A stretch of DNA of 64,000 bases from Sepioteuthis lessoniana (taxonomy: Eukaryota; Mollusca; Cephalopoda; Myopsida; Loliginidae): contig OY757904.1 in assembly GCA_963585895.1 (NCBI GenBank), positions 90,453,141 through 90,517,140 of the forward strand. The letters run 5' to 3'. Positions 34,625 to 45,427 of the stretch are shown piece after piece. Under the pieces are notes generated by a model. That model did no database searches. It worked only from the letters and a program-made list of their open reading frames with translations, and had not been told where the DNA came from. The translations under genes and the position numbers were made by a program. Each line of letters begins with the position of its first letter. The stretch's first letter is position 1.

Positions 34625-35180
34625 GGATATGCTCGGATTAAATAATTGAGAAAAAGCAACGTTTGAAATTAGTGCTTACACCGAAGCTCAATAGGAAAAT
34701 GACCATCACCGATATAAGAATGCTGTAGAATAAAATTTGGGTTTGAAAACAGGTATGAGCTCTCTAAAACTTGTAAAAATCAATTTGAGTTTCACAAAGT
34801 CACATGTTTCCTAAAAAGAAAACATGAGCATCTGTTTAATTCACCAAAGAGCTTGGAAATATGGCTAAAGTAATATAAAATTAACGATCAAAATTTGATT
34901 TTAATTCTGATGTTTTGTATTACATTAGAAGTGTGATCGACGAGTACCGTCTGCAAAGCATAGGAGCAATGGTTTAAAAATGGTGTAGGGAGTGTTATGA
35001 TGTGGGGCTACATGTCTGGAAATGGTGTCTGTACGTTTTATCGATTTAGAAAATTGTGGGTATTAACTCTGATCTAAAAATAGTGGATCAGTTTATGCTA
35101 CCATACTTTGATTAGTCAGAGTTTTTCACCATGATAACCTTCCAAAATACATGAGCATACTACATCATTTCAAAATTAAA
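34625..35180 (+). pseudogene. Tc1/mariner-type transposase remnant, catalytic region
   Basis: In shifting frames the plus strand gives 'SKFDFNSDVLYYIRS' (near 34890-34935, the block after the first catalytic Asp of Tc1 transposases), 'KNGVGSVMMWGYMSGNGV' (near 34977-35030, corresponding to the conserved 'GGGSVMVWGCMSG' block) and 'FHHDNLPKYMS' (near 35125-35157, the 'QQDNDPKHTS' block holding the second catalytic Asp). The last catalytic Glu region is not recognisable. Many stops; inactive. It is in the opposite orientation to the fragment at 13090-13410 and, judging from motif wording, may be a different subfamily. No terminal inverted repeats were found. Confidence 0.65.
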
Positions 35181-35608
35181 TTGACAAAAATTAAAATCAA
35201 ATTGATAAAAAGTAAAAATCAATTTTTAATAAAGATATCCGTAAAAAAATTTGAAAATGTGCATATGAATTGAATTTAAATAAAAATATTTTCTCGAGTC
35301 CTGCTCTTGGTGAATAAAACCATCAGATCGTACCACTTGGCCTAAACAAAACGTTTCTCAAGATTTACGGTTTTCTTGTCAAATCTTTTTATTTCTAACA
35401 AAGGTAGTGGAGACTATTTTGATTTCAGTGTTATATCTATTTATATATTCATTACTGCACTTAAATAATTCGCGTTAACATACTTATAAATTTAATCAGT
35501 GGCAAAATAATTTCAGTTTTAAAACCATTACTCACACGTCCATAAATTAAATTAATCTATGTATTTATAAACCCTTGCAAAAGCAAAAATACATGTATCC
35601 TTTTGTTT

Positions 35609-35610
<2 letters not shown>
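35181..35610. other. AT-rich DNA, nothing recognised
   Basis: May include the unreadable end of the transposase remnant. Confidence 0.4.

Positions 35611-35701
<91 letters not shown>
35611..35701. repeat. (CA)n(TA)n compound microsatellite
   Basis: About 36 bp of CA joined to about 54 bp of TA. Confidence 0.97.
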
Positions 35702-35704
<3 letters not shown>

Positions 35705-35997
35705 AAATTGTTCGCGTCAGCGAAACTGCATTAGAAAAAATAGGAGTTGAATTAAGACAGAAGCTGAGGGTTTAATCAATGGAATAACATCGACAAACAT
35801 TGATTAGTTTTGGAGAGGCAACAATAAACGTGAGTATTCTTCTAATTTGACATTAAGTAAGTGCACACATCAGATCCCGTTGGTAAAACATTAAATTTAG
35901 CTGGGTAATTTATTAATATTGGAGAAGAAAAAAGAAAAATAATGAAACAATAACAAATGAGTAGGTTATTCTGTGGCTGAAATTTGTGAGATAATCA

Positions 35998-35999
<2 letters not shown>

Positions 36000-36087
<88 letters not shown>
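36000..36087. repeat. (TA)n microsatellite
   Basis: About 88 bp of alternating TA with one CA. Confidence 0.97.
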
Positions 36088-36139
36088 GCCGTGAAGAATG
36101 ATAAACATGTTCGATCAGGAAAAGTTTGGTCTTTATCGA

Positions 36140-37152
36140 TCTTTGGTTTGTTGGGTTTTATGGCATATCAACCTTTGTAGGTTATTTAACGCCAAATCCA
36201 TTTTTATGTAAATAATCTGTTCTATTTAAAACAATTCAGTTTAGCATAAGTACACAGTTTAATGGTCAAAAACATTTCCATTTCTAACTATTCAAGCAGT
36301 TGTATGTAACAATTCGGTAAAGTGTAAATACAGTTTTAATGTCGAAAAACAGTTCTATTTGAAATAATTCAGTTAAGCATAAGCTCGTAGTTTAAATGTA
36401 AGTATGGTTTAATTGTAAAAGTCATTTCTATTTCAAACTATTCAGTTTTACTCAAACAATTCATTTTAGCATAAGTAATTAATTCTATTTAACCCATAGA
36501 TAAGACCCTTATCAGGTGCTACCACTTCGGGCCAGAGTGGACCTGAGAGCAATGGCAATGAAGGGGTACTCTGCATTCCCCAAAGCTCCAGCATTGCTGG
36601 AACCTCATCATCAGATTGTTTAGTGTCATATCCAGGACACTCGTTAGGGGGGTCTTACCCCTCTGCAGAGGTGCAGTCAGTGTATTCTACAGCCCCAGCT
36701 GACTGGGCAATACACAGAGTTAAATGTCAAACAGTTTTATTTCAGATAATTCAGTTCAGCATAAATACACAGTTTAGACGTCAAAAACAGTTCTATTCTG
36801 AGCAATTCAGTTCAGCACTAGTACGCAGTCTCAATGTCAAAACAGTTCTATTTTAAACAACTTAGTTTAGCATAAATACGCAGTTTAAATGCAAAAATCA
36901 GTATAGTGAAAGAAGCACGTAGTTCTATTTAACCCATAGATAGGACCCTTATCAGGTGCTACCACTCCGGGTCAGAGTGGACCTGGGAGCGATGGCAATG
37001 AATGGGTACTCCGCATTCCCCAAAGCTCCAGCATTACTGGAACTTCACCATCAGATTGTTTAGTGTCATATCCAGGACACTCGTTGGGGGGGGTCTTACC
37101 CCTCTGCAGAGAAGCAGTCAGTGTATTCTACAGCCCCAGCTGACTGGGCAAA
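36140..37152 (-). mobile_element. Family A retroposon with 11-bp target duplication and a repeated head
   Basis: Flanked by GTCTTTATCGA at 36129-36139 and 37153-37163. In plus orientation the order is tail (TTTATGGCATATCAACC, GGTTATTTAACGCCAAATCC; 36160-36205), minisatellite, head block (36480-36715), more minisatellite, and a second near-identical head block (36920-37152) ending CCCCAGCTGACTGGGC. On the minus strand the element therefore starts GCCCAGTCAGCTGGGG and ends with the tail. Long target duplications and a constant 3' tail argue for retroposition rather than cut-and-paste transfer. No protein is encoded; the frames here follow the repeat. Confidence 0.8.
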
Positions 37153-37163
37153 GTCTTTATCGA

Positions 37164-37908
37164 GACAATGGACTGCTACTGTTGAAAAATTATAGCAACA
37201 GGCAAATGGATTGCAACAGAAAAAATAAACGTAAAAAAGTAAGATTTAAAAAAGAAGTCATAGTTTGAATTTGGATATATTTTCAAACTTGAAACAAGTT
37301 TGCTTTCTCGGTGTAACTCTTGACTTGATATAAGAGATATATCAACCTTTCCAAAAAAAAACAAATAATATGCCTTTATACACAAATATAAATTCTAACC
37401 CAACCTGCCCGCAGCATATTTGTAAATCAATTGTCAATAGATTCAAACAGCGCTGAAATCTAAGCAGTGCCAAAATCTTCAGTGAGGCAAATAGAAGACT
37501 TAGCAGATACAGAAAAGTTATATGGTTCAATCCTCAATATAATATGATTGTTTAAAACAAATGGAGGATAAAAGTAGCTTAGGTTGAATGATAAGCCGGT
37601 CCTGAAATGATATATACAGACTCACATCTACACACACACAATAGAAACGTTTAACAGACATTTTAACATTTCACAAACTCTCTGCTTCATTAGAACATAA
37701 ATACACCAACACATGAATATCATTTTCTTATTTGTTTCATGTTTAGTTCAAATGTTATATAAAAACATTTCATTCAACATCGTATTTACTTTTGTCACTG
37801 AAAATCCAGAATTCTAGAAAATAGAGCAAACCATTACAACTATTTTGAAGGAAATAAGTGAATTCATATAAAAGATTTTTTCATATAACAAAAATATAGC
37901 TTAAAACA
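37164..37908. other. AT-rich DNA, nothing recognised
   Basis: No coding or repeat signal. Confidence 0.4.
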
Positions 37909-38336
37909 TCATTATCATTATCATTATCATGTGCTGCTAGCACTGATTTCCCTGACCCTCTCCCGCCACTCGTCCCTATCGTCTATCACTCTCGGCAGGT
38001 CTTTCTTGCTACATCCTGTATCAGTACAGAGCTGTTGTAGATAGGTTCTAGCTGGTCGTCCGTGAGAGGAGGTCAACTGAAGTACATCGCTTATGAGCTC
38101 GCCCTTACTTCTAAAGCAGTGTCTCGCATGTCTTGCTCGTCTAATTTGGATGGTTTTCGAGATGGGTGGTAGATGTCCGTGCAGCTTCTTCTTTGTGGGA
38201 TGCTGCTTCTAGGACTTGTTCAATACAGCTCGCAGTGTTATTGCCGTCAAGTTTTCTCTCCATAGGCTAAGTCAGCATCCATCTGGTGCATCCATACACC
38301 AGCACTGACACGACCACTGCTTGGGAAAAAGTGCCT
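37909..38336 (-). pseudogene. RTE-like LINE, 3' end only (copy 3)
   Basis: The minus strand reads the last ~130 codons of the same RTE-like RT C-terminus as copies 1 and 2, including 'TRYRTSKTIQIRRARHARHC'-type sequence, 'YLQQLCTDTGC' and 'RDEWRERVREI', and ends with an (ATG/ATA)n tail at 37909-37931. It differs from copies 1 and 2 around the 'LQLTSSHGRPARTY' stretch, so it is a separate subfamily. Strong 5' truncation is typical for LINEs. Confidence 0.8.
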
Positions 38337-39053
38337 TAAAACAATATTGAAATAATTTTTATAAAATGGACAAATATTCATGTACACGGAAAAATAATAT
38401 TAGTGTTCTCATCGATAGCAAGTATTATTAATTTCAGACTTTTAAAATAACTTGTTAGTAGAATTTTGATCTTCTCAGGGTATATTTTATCTCATTTTTC
38501 AGAGAAATATAATTACCGTTCTTGAAGAATATTTTCTCTCATACACAGCTCTCTTTGATTTAATCCCAAGATGCTCCATATTGTTTAAATTTGGAGACTG
38601 CGATGGCTGTTTTAGTATTAATACTATTTATAGGATTATGTTGAATACAACTACTGAGTTTGCTGCTGGAAATCATTTTCAAGATTGATCATGATACTTA
38701 AAACTTGGAGCTGAAACGGATTGGATGATTTACAACTCTATTAATTGAAGTCAAAAAAGAAGATTTGTTTGTATGAGTCGCTAATAATGTTGCACCATAC
38801 TGGTGATTCTTTTCCTGCAATCGAAGTCTACAAAACTATTCTTCCTGAACTGGATAGTGAAAATGTGATAGAAACCTTCTTGCTGATAATATTGCCTTTT
38901 TTATTACGACTGTTTTACTGTAATACAGTAAACACTATCATTTCAGAATCTTTGTTGACATATTTGATGAAATTTATGGAATTACTGGACTTAGAATTGA
39001 TGTCTGTATTAAATGTCTTAGTCCGGAGTGAGAAAGCCTCCAGGCTCTCGTAA
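38337..39053. other. AT-rich DNA, one 102-codon frame not recognised
   Basis: The plus frame 38745-39053 (hydrophobic, Leu/Ile-rich, 'FLLIILPFLLRLFYC' near the middle) runs into the family A head at 39054 and has no known domain. I do not call it a gene. Confidence 0.35.
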
Positions 39054-39450
39054 GCCCAGTCAGTTGGTGACTGTAGAATGCGTCAACTGCATCTCTGAAG
39101 AAGAGTGACACCCTCTCAACTTCTGTCCTGGATATGACACAAAACCATCTGATGGTAAGGCTCCAGTCCTGGAGCTTTGGGGAACGTGGAGTACTCCTTC
39201 ATCGCCATTGCCCCAGGTCCATTCGGAACGGAAGTGGTAGTATTTGTTGAGATCCAATCAAAGGGTCTAATAGAACTGTTAAATTGTTTACTATGCTGAA
39301 AACAATTTAACTGTGTACCATCAACAGAGTAATATTAAAGCGAATAAGTATTCGATAGCAACACTTGAAACCATTTAACTGTGTGTAAACAAATGAGCTC
39401 TGGCTTGTTTAAAAAGTATTGCCAACAAACAATTCGTTTACAAATCAGCC

Positions 39451-41291
39451 TCAAAAAGCTAGCGAAAGAACCCAACAAACACAATTGCCCGAAAACTAAA
39501 AACGGCACAATATCAATTAGCAGGCATATATATAAAGGAACAGACAGAATACATACAAAATCAGATAGATAAGATTAGAGACTCAGTGAAAGATAGGCAA
39601 TCCAGGATAGCCAGGCAAACAATAAATGAAGTGAATAGAAGGAAGAGCACAGTCAAAACTGAAAGCTACAAACCAACAGGAAAGAATAAAACTGTGGAAA
39701 TAGCATTTCGAAAACCTACTAGGAAACCCACCGAAAGTAACGCATAAACCAATCACCAGAATAATTAGTAAGCAATTGGACATTAAACTAGGACCGTTCA
39801 CTCAAGAAGAACTCGACTCGGTTCTTAGAAAAATTTTAAATAGGAAAGCTGCAGTGCTGAACGAGATTCCCCCAGAAGTATGGAAGACCAGACAATTCGA
39901 CGACATACTGCTCCGACACTGCAACGCAGTCTATAATCAAAATACGATAGACAGATGGATGAAGGGATGCATCCTCCCCTTCCCTAAAAAGGGGGACCTC
40001 GGATTAGCCAAGAACTACCGAGGCATAACACTTACATCCATAGCAGCCAAAATTTACAATGCCCTACTACGAAACCGCATAGAATCCAAAATCGACCACA
40101 TCCTTAGGAAAAACCAAAAACCAAAATGGCTTCCGAAGAAATAGATCAACGACCTCACAAATATTAACCATCCGTAGAATATTTGAATTATTACGGGCAA
40201 AAAACCTTCAAGCGACATTACTATTTGTCGACTTTACCAAGACCTTCGATTCCATTCACAGAGGAAAGATGAAACAAATCCAACTTGCATACGGCCTACC
40301 TATAGAAACCGTAGCAGCAATAACGATTCTCTATAGTACTTTCACCGGATGGACACACAGAATACTTCGACATTGTAACTGGAGTACTACAAGGAGATAT
40401 GCTAGCTCCATACCTCTTTATCATCTTTCTAGATTACGTACTTAGAACATCGATTGATAAAATCAGAGAAAACGGCTTGGAGCTGACAAAGAAAAGAAGC
40501 AAAAGGTACCCCGAAAAAACAATTACCGACGCCGACTATGCCGATGACATTGCGATACTGGTAAATGCACCCAACCAAGCCGAAATACTACTGCATAGTT
40601 TGGCACGAGCCGCCGTAGGCATGGCCTCTATGTCAAGGCACACAAAACGGAATATATGTGCTATAATTAAACAGGCGACATCTCCACACTAGACGTAACC
40701 CCTCTGAAACTTGTAGACAAATTCACCTACCTATGAAGCAGCGTCTCATCAACCGAAAAGGACATCGACATCCGGCTAACGAAAGCATGGACAGCTATCG
40801 ATAGACTATCGATCATATGGAAATCAGACCTGACCGATAAAATGAAACGCAGTTTCTTCCTGGCAGCGGTTGTATCGATACTGCTGTATGGATGCACTAC
40901 TTGGACGCTAACTAAACGGATGGAGAAGAAGCTAGACGACAATTACACATGAATACTGCGAGCAATATTGAACAAGTCCTGGCGGCAACACCCCACAAGG
41001 CACCAACTATACGGCCACCTGCCTCCCATCACGAAAACTATCCAAGTTAGATGAACCAAACATGCAGGACACTGCTGGAGAAGCAGAGACGAGCTCATAA
41101 GTGATGTACTCCTATGGACCCCCACATATGACCGGGCAAAAGCAGGACAACCAGCTCGAACATACATTCAGCAGCTATGTGAGGATACGGGATGTAGCCC
41201 TGAAGACCTGCCAGAGGCGATGAACGATAGGGATAAGTGGCGAGAGAGGGTCAGGGATATCCGTGCAAGCGGCACGACATCATGATGATGA

Positions 41292-41295
<4 letters not shown>
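39451..41295 (+). mobile_element. RTE-like LINE copy 2, 5'-truncated, nested in family A
   Basis: Begins abruptly at a position equal to about 5457 of copy 1 and runs to the (ATG)n end at 41282-41295. RT motifs 'FVDFTKTFDS', 'GVLQGDMLAP' and 'YADD' are readable. Breaks relative to copy 1 are a 7-bp tandem duplication (ACCAAAA, near 40113-40126), a ~20-bp deletion near 40335 and several point stops. At the site where copy 1 lost an A (about 5697), this copy keeps the original frame. The domain order matches copy 1 but the endonuclease is missing. Confidence 0.85.

Positions 41296-41342
<47 letters not shown>
41296..41342. repeat. (TA)n microsatellite directly after the RTE tail
   Basis: TA run of about 47 bp that follows (ATG)n with no gap. 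It probably grew from ATAT bases of the target. Confidence 0.95.
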
Positions 41343-41345
<3 letters not shown>

Positions 41346-41395
41346 AGGATTTGGTTTTATGTAACCTACAATAAGCCGTAAAACACAACCAACTA

Positions 41396-41648
41396 TTTTT
41401 TTGTGTGCACAGAGAAGCATTAGTGTTAGGTAACAATACTCGAAATCATTTAACAGTGTACAAGCAATTGATTAATATTCAATAGGATTATTAGTGTTTG
41501 ATAGCAATACATGAAACCATTTAACTGCGTGCAAACAGATGGGGTCTGGCTCGTTTAGAAATGTAACCTACAAATTATTCGCTAACAAATCATATAATAG
41601 GATTTGGCATTAATAACTTACACGGGTTGATATGCTGTAAAAGACATC
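41396..41648 (+). mobile_element. Family A retroposon, 5'-truncated copy
   Basis: Minisatellite units (GATAGCAATACATGAAACC, CATTTAACTGCGTGCAAAC) are followed by the tail ATAGGATTTGGCATTAATAAC and GGGTTGATATGC. It follows directly on the tail of the copy at 39054-41395, in the same orientation, so it may be an adjacent insertion or a tandem duplication. Confidence 0.7.
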
Positions 41649-42752
41649 CTACCAACATCCAACCTCTCGTACTCTTCTAGAAGAGGGTCAGCCACCGTTC
41701 TCACTTCGAGTCTCCTTGAAAAATGAACTTAAAAACTGTTTGCTGCATTTTTATCTTTTATGAAAGAAATAAGCAACACTTTTGTTCTATATTAAATTTA
41801 ATGAGTCTCGACTTTTGTCTTCTCTTTTTTCTCTCTTTTCTTTCGTTTTCTTTTATCATGAATTGCATATTCTATAAGTCATTGAATATGCAAATTATAA
41901 TTGACACCACTTTTCCCTGGTATTTGAAGGAATTTTAGTTTAGTTTTAACACCTGTTATTCCTTATTTTTTTCTTTATAATGTCAGTAACTTTTTGTGTT
42001 TTCTTGGTGCATTACTCCCCCTCCATGAATACTTAATTTTTCACTCGTTCAACATTTCTAATATAAGTGGTTGTGCGAATCTTTCCGAAAATTTTTTTAA
42101 AATATTGGCTGAAACGAAGGATTCATTTTATTTCTGAATGTTTCAGGACAACATTCGGTTCTCTTGCCAAAAATATCAAAATTTTAACTTGTTTAATCAT
42201 TTGTAATGTATATTTTAACAATTATGAAGTTATGATTCGTGCTTTTTAATAACATTTGGGATACGATATCTAATACTTTCATGACGAACTATCATTTATT
42301 CCAGATATTAAGTTAATATCAGATACAAATAGGACAGACATAGGTAATATCTGACTTAACACATCATTATTCAGAAAGGATAATCAAGAAATAATAAATG
42401 GAAGAGTTGCGTTTATGAGAATGTCGTCTCTTGGTGTAAGATTCGTTGTAACTCCATATAACATGAGATTCATTTTATGGTATCAGAAAGCGTATATAAC
42501 AATCAAAAACGTTCTATCCATGAAAAAGAAAATCTTTCAAAAAAGACCCAATAAAGTAATTGTAATTAAAGAATTTTAAAACCTTAATTAAAGGGCTTTA
42601 TCAATTTAAGTAAATAAAAATGAAAATAAATCTTTAAAATAACTTTTCAGTTGAATTTTTTACAATAAAAAATTAAGTTTATAAGAAAATAAAACAAAAC
42701 ATTTCCATTTTTTTAACTTGATTGAAATTGGAAAAAAAAAAAGATTTTTGGG
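41649..42752. other. AT-rich DNA, nothing recognised
   Basis: No feature supported. Confidence 0.4.
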
Positions 42753-42836
42753 TCCAGCTATGGGTTAAATAGTACCCTTACTGTCTTTCTAAAAGGACAG
42801 CTTTAGCATTAAATAACCCATGAAGGTTGATAGTAA
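42753..42836 (+). mobile_element. SINE 3'-tail fragment
   Basis: TGGGTTAAATAGTACCC, AAAGGACAGCTTTAGC and ATTAAATAACCCATGAAGG match the end of the complete SINE at 27395-27595. The tRNA head is missing. Confidence 0.6.
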
Positions 42837-43474
42837 CTAATCTTATGCTAAACTGATTTAGGGAAGATTTTAAAAATGAAAATAGTTTGTCCTGTTGATA
42901 TTTAACGTATAAGCATTTCATAAAAAATAAAATAAAATAAAATAAAAATGGTAGAGAGGTTGTCTTCCTTCGACTGAAGAGAACCAGTTGCAAGTCATGG
43001 ACTTCATAAGCAGAGAATAGATACAAGACAATAACTACATTGTTTCAGACAGAAAGGGACATGGCCCTAAATTCTTTCGCCCTCTAAGGAAGAACATTTT
43101 CGGTATTATTCCACGCATGCACATGTACAAGTTCACCAGGAATTTCTTTTTTCAAGCATTTTTTGTAATTTGATTAAATCCTGATTCACCGCAATTTTTT
43201 AATTTCTCAAAGAAAAATTATTTCATTTTCTATAAGGATGGGGGTCCACTCTCACATTCTAAAAAATGTAGTATGATCACCCATTTTCGGAATAAATATT
43301 AAAAGAAAGGAACCTCCACCACTACTGAAAGTTTTAAAAATTAAAATAACTCAACCGATCTGGTTACTTGTCTTTTCTAACGAAAACTGTTCCGAAAATA
43401 GGTGATCATTCTACATTGAATTAAAATGTGAAAAGGAACCCCACCCCAATTATAAAATGTAAAATACTTATTTT
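42837..43474. other. AT-rich DNA, nothing recognised
   Basis: No feature supported. Confidence 0.4.
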
Positions 43475-43536
43475 ATTTGTTTGTTTGTTTGTTTGTTTGT
43501 TTTGTGCCTGTTTTTTTCTTTTGTTTTTTGTTTTTT

Positions 43537-43568
<32 letters not shown>

Positions 43569-43570
43569 TT
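43475..43570. repeat. (TTTG)n and (TTTTG)n microsatellites
   Basis: About seven TTTG units (43475-43503) and about eight TTTTG-type units (43528-43569) separated by a T-rich spacer. Confidence 0.93.
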
Positions 43571-43884
43571 ACGAAATATTATAAAAAGTTGCACTGAGTT
43601 TGAAGGTCACTTACTTCATTCACAAAATATCACTGGAAAAGAAAATTTTCAGGTGAACTTGAAAGGTGCACATGAATAATTTTACCCATTTTTCTTTGGT
43701 TAAATTTTTCACTCTTTTCTTCTTTCTATCTGTTCTTCGCTTGCAAACACAAAACGTGTTGGAATGAACCTTATTTTATTTTTGTCGTTTAGTTCACTTT
43801 CTCTCTCAACAAAAAACAGGCTTTTACATATATTGGCAACCACGGCATGAACATTTTTTCAGGAATACTTAACACTTCTACTCG

Positions 43885-44060
43885 TTTATGATTAACGGAA
43901 TCAAAGCAAGTGACCTCCGTGGTCGTGGTTCGAACTTCCGTGTAGGCTCCCGAGTTCGACAAGAAACACCTGAAGAAGGCCGGAGGACATATCGACCGAA
44001 ACGTTGTGAATATAACAATAAAGATGAAGACAATAGTCCGAAAACCCTAAATAATAAAAA
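43885..44060 (+). mobile_element. Retroelement fragment carrying a hammerhead-like motif
   Basis: The segment has a B-box-like GGTTCGAACTTCC (43927-43939), the hammerhead-like core (43967-44008), then AACAATAAAGATGAAGACAAT and an A-rich end near 44050-44065. The phrase CTGAAGAAGGC...CGAAACGTTG is widespread in animal Penelope-like retroelements. No coding sequence of such an element is visible next to it, so this may be the non-coding end of one or a small non-autonomous relative. Confidence 0.45.
43967..44008 (+). ncRNA. Hammerhead-ribozyme-like motif (Penelope-type)
   Basis: Helix I is CAC (43967-43969) with GTG (44006-44008). It is followed by CTGAAGA (43970-43976; the seventh core position may be any base), an imperfect helix II GGCCG/CGACC (43978-43982 with 43993-43997, one C/A mismatch, and an unpaired A at 43977), GAAA (43998-44001) and the palindromic helix III ACGT (44001-44004), which would pair between two molecules, with T at 44005 as the cleavage base. 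The core is complete on paper. Activity is doubtful because helix I is short and helix II imperfect. Confidence 0.45.
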
Positions 44061-44467
44061 AACATTTTTACAGTTTATAAAGTAGCCAATCGTAGTGAAC
44101 GTATTCGCAGAGTCGGGGATAAATTTCACCATTTCACCATATCACCATTTTACATGTACATTTAACTCAACAGTGAAGACAATTTTTAAAATCGAAAATT
44201 CAACTTTGTTTTTTTGTATTTCGCACAAATAATTTTCAGATAAGTTTTTTTTATTCTATTTGCCGAAAGAACAGAAACTTTGAGTAACAGGCAAGAGGTG
44301 AAGGGTCATTCCCTTCCAGTGTCGGAAACTGAGAACCAAAATGAAATAAAGTTTAGAAGAGCGCTGCACTCTGATTGCGTATGTGATATCACGTGTTAAA
44401 AGAGAGTCAGGTATTTTGTGAAATACTGAAAGTCAATCGGAGTCTGACTGAATATCTAAATCCCAAA

Positions 44468-44470
<3 letters not shown>
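44061..44470. other. AT-rich DNA, nothing recognised
   Basis: No feature supported. Confidence 0.4.

Positions 44471-44517
<47 letters not shown>
44471..44517. repeat. (CT)n microsatellite
   Basis: About 47 bp of perfect CT. Confidence 0.97.
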
Positions 44518-44520
<3 letters not shown>

Positions 44521-45427
44521 CATGAAATCACTTACACAGCTCTTTGACAAAGTATTATTTCTTATTGGTTCCCTGGGTCACTCAAAATTTCCATCGGACC
44601 TAAAGGTGCTTGACCTCGAGATCACATATACATTGTAATTTTCTACATCAGTGCCCCACTATTTTACACTAACTAATATTTCTAGTGTCAGAAAGATACA
44701 TGCTTCTCTCCAGTATGTTTTCAGGCAAAATTATTTTTGAATCTTGATTTTCAAAGACTATCCTTCTCTCTTGAGATATTTAGCTGACTTCCCACCAAGC
44801 TAAGATGCGATACATGGTCATTTTATAGTGTAGAACCGCGTATGAATCTCGACTAATGCGTGGTTATTTTAAAAATGCTTGGTCCCTTCGGCATTTCCCA
44901 TATTGGGGCGCCTCAAGCGCAAGCAATGAACTCAGCCCAACACAACCTTCTCGGTCCATAGGTTTTTACTGTTTCAGATTTTTATATGTGCTAGTCGGGT
45001 AAGAAGTTAAAACTTAGAGCGCACATTTGACTAATAAGCATATGTCGAATATCCCTTCTAATTATTTCATTCATTCAAAACAATGTCTATTTTGCATTTT
45101 TTTTTCAATGAAAAATTAACAACATTTACAAAAAAATAAATAAATAAACTCATGCAACAGAAAAACGTTTTAATAATTGTATTTGTATAATTTCTAATGC
45201 AGTTTATTTTATCATATGAAAGGAGTTTTGTTGAGGTTTTTATTTTCATTCAGATGAATTATGCATAAAAGATTTATCAATCTGAACATGCTTATTTTTT
45301 GTCTAGATTGTTAGTCCTTATTAAGAAATAAGGCTATTTTATATCTTCAGTTTGAATAACTCACTATAGACGTAATTAGAAATAATTAAATATGAATAAT
45401 TATCTTAGTAAGACGACTTGTTATTCA
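44518..45427. other. AT-rich DNA, nothing recognised
   Basis: No feature supported. Confidence 0.4.

Larger units (their letters stand above)
39054..41395 (+). mobile_element. Family A retroposon interrupted by RTE copy 2
   Basis: The head starts at GCCCAGTCAGTTGGTGACTG (39054) and runs to about 39260. Minisatellite units (ACTTGAAACCATTTAACTG, AAACAAATGAGCTCTGGC) follow to about 39450, then the RTE element with its (TGA)n and an expanded (TA)n, and the family A tail resumes at 41343 (CAGGATTTGGTTTTATGTAACCTACAATAAGCCGTAAAACACAACC; quoted in part). The uninterrupted counterpart near 41590-41610 reads AAATCATATAATAGGATTTGG, which shows where the RTE landed. Confidence 0.75.

Noticed and set aside
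43878..44132. Minus-strand 84-codon and plus-strand 65-codon frames over the hammerhead-like element
   Set aside because: They overlap on opposite strands in a non-coding retroelement end and match no protein family.
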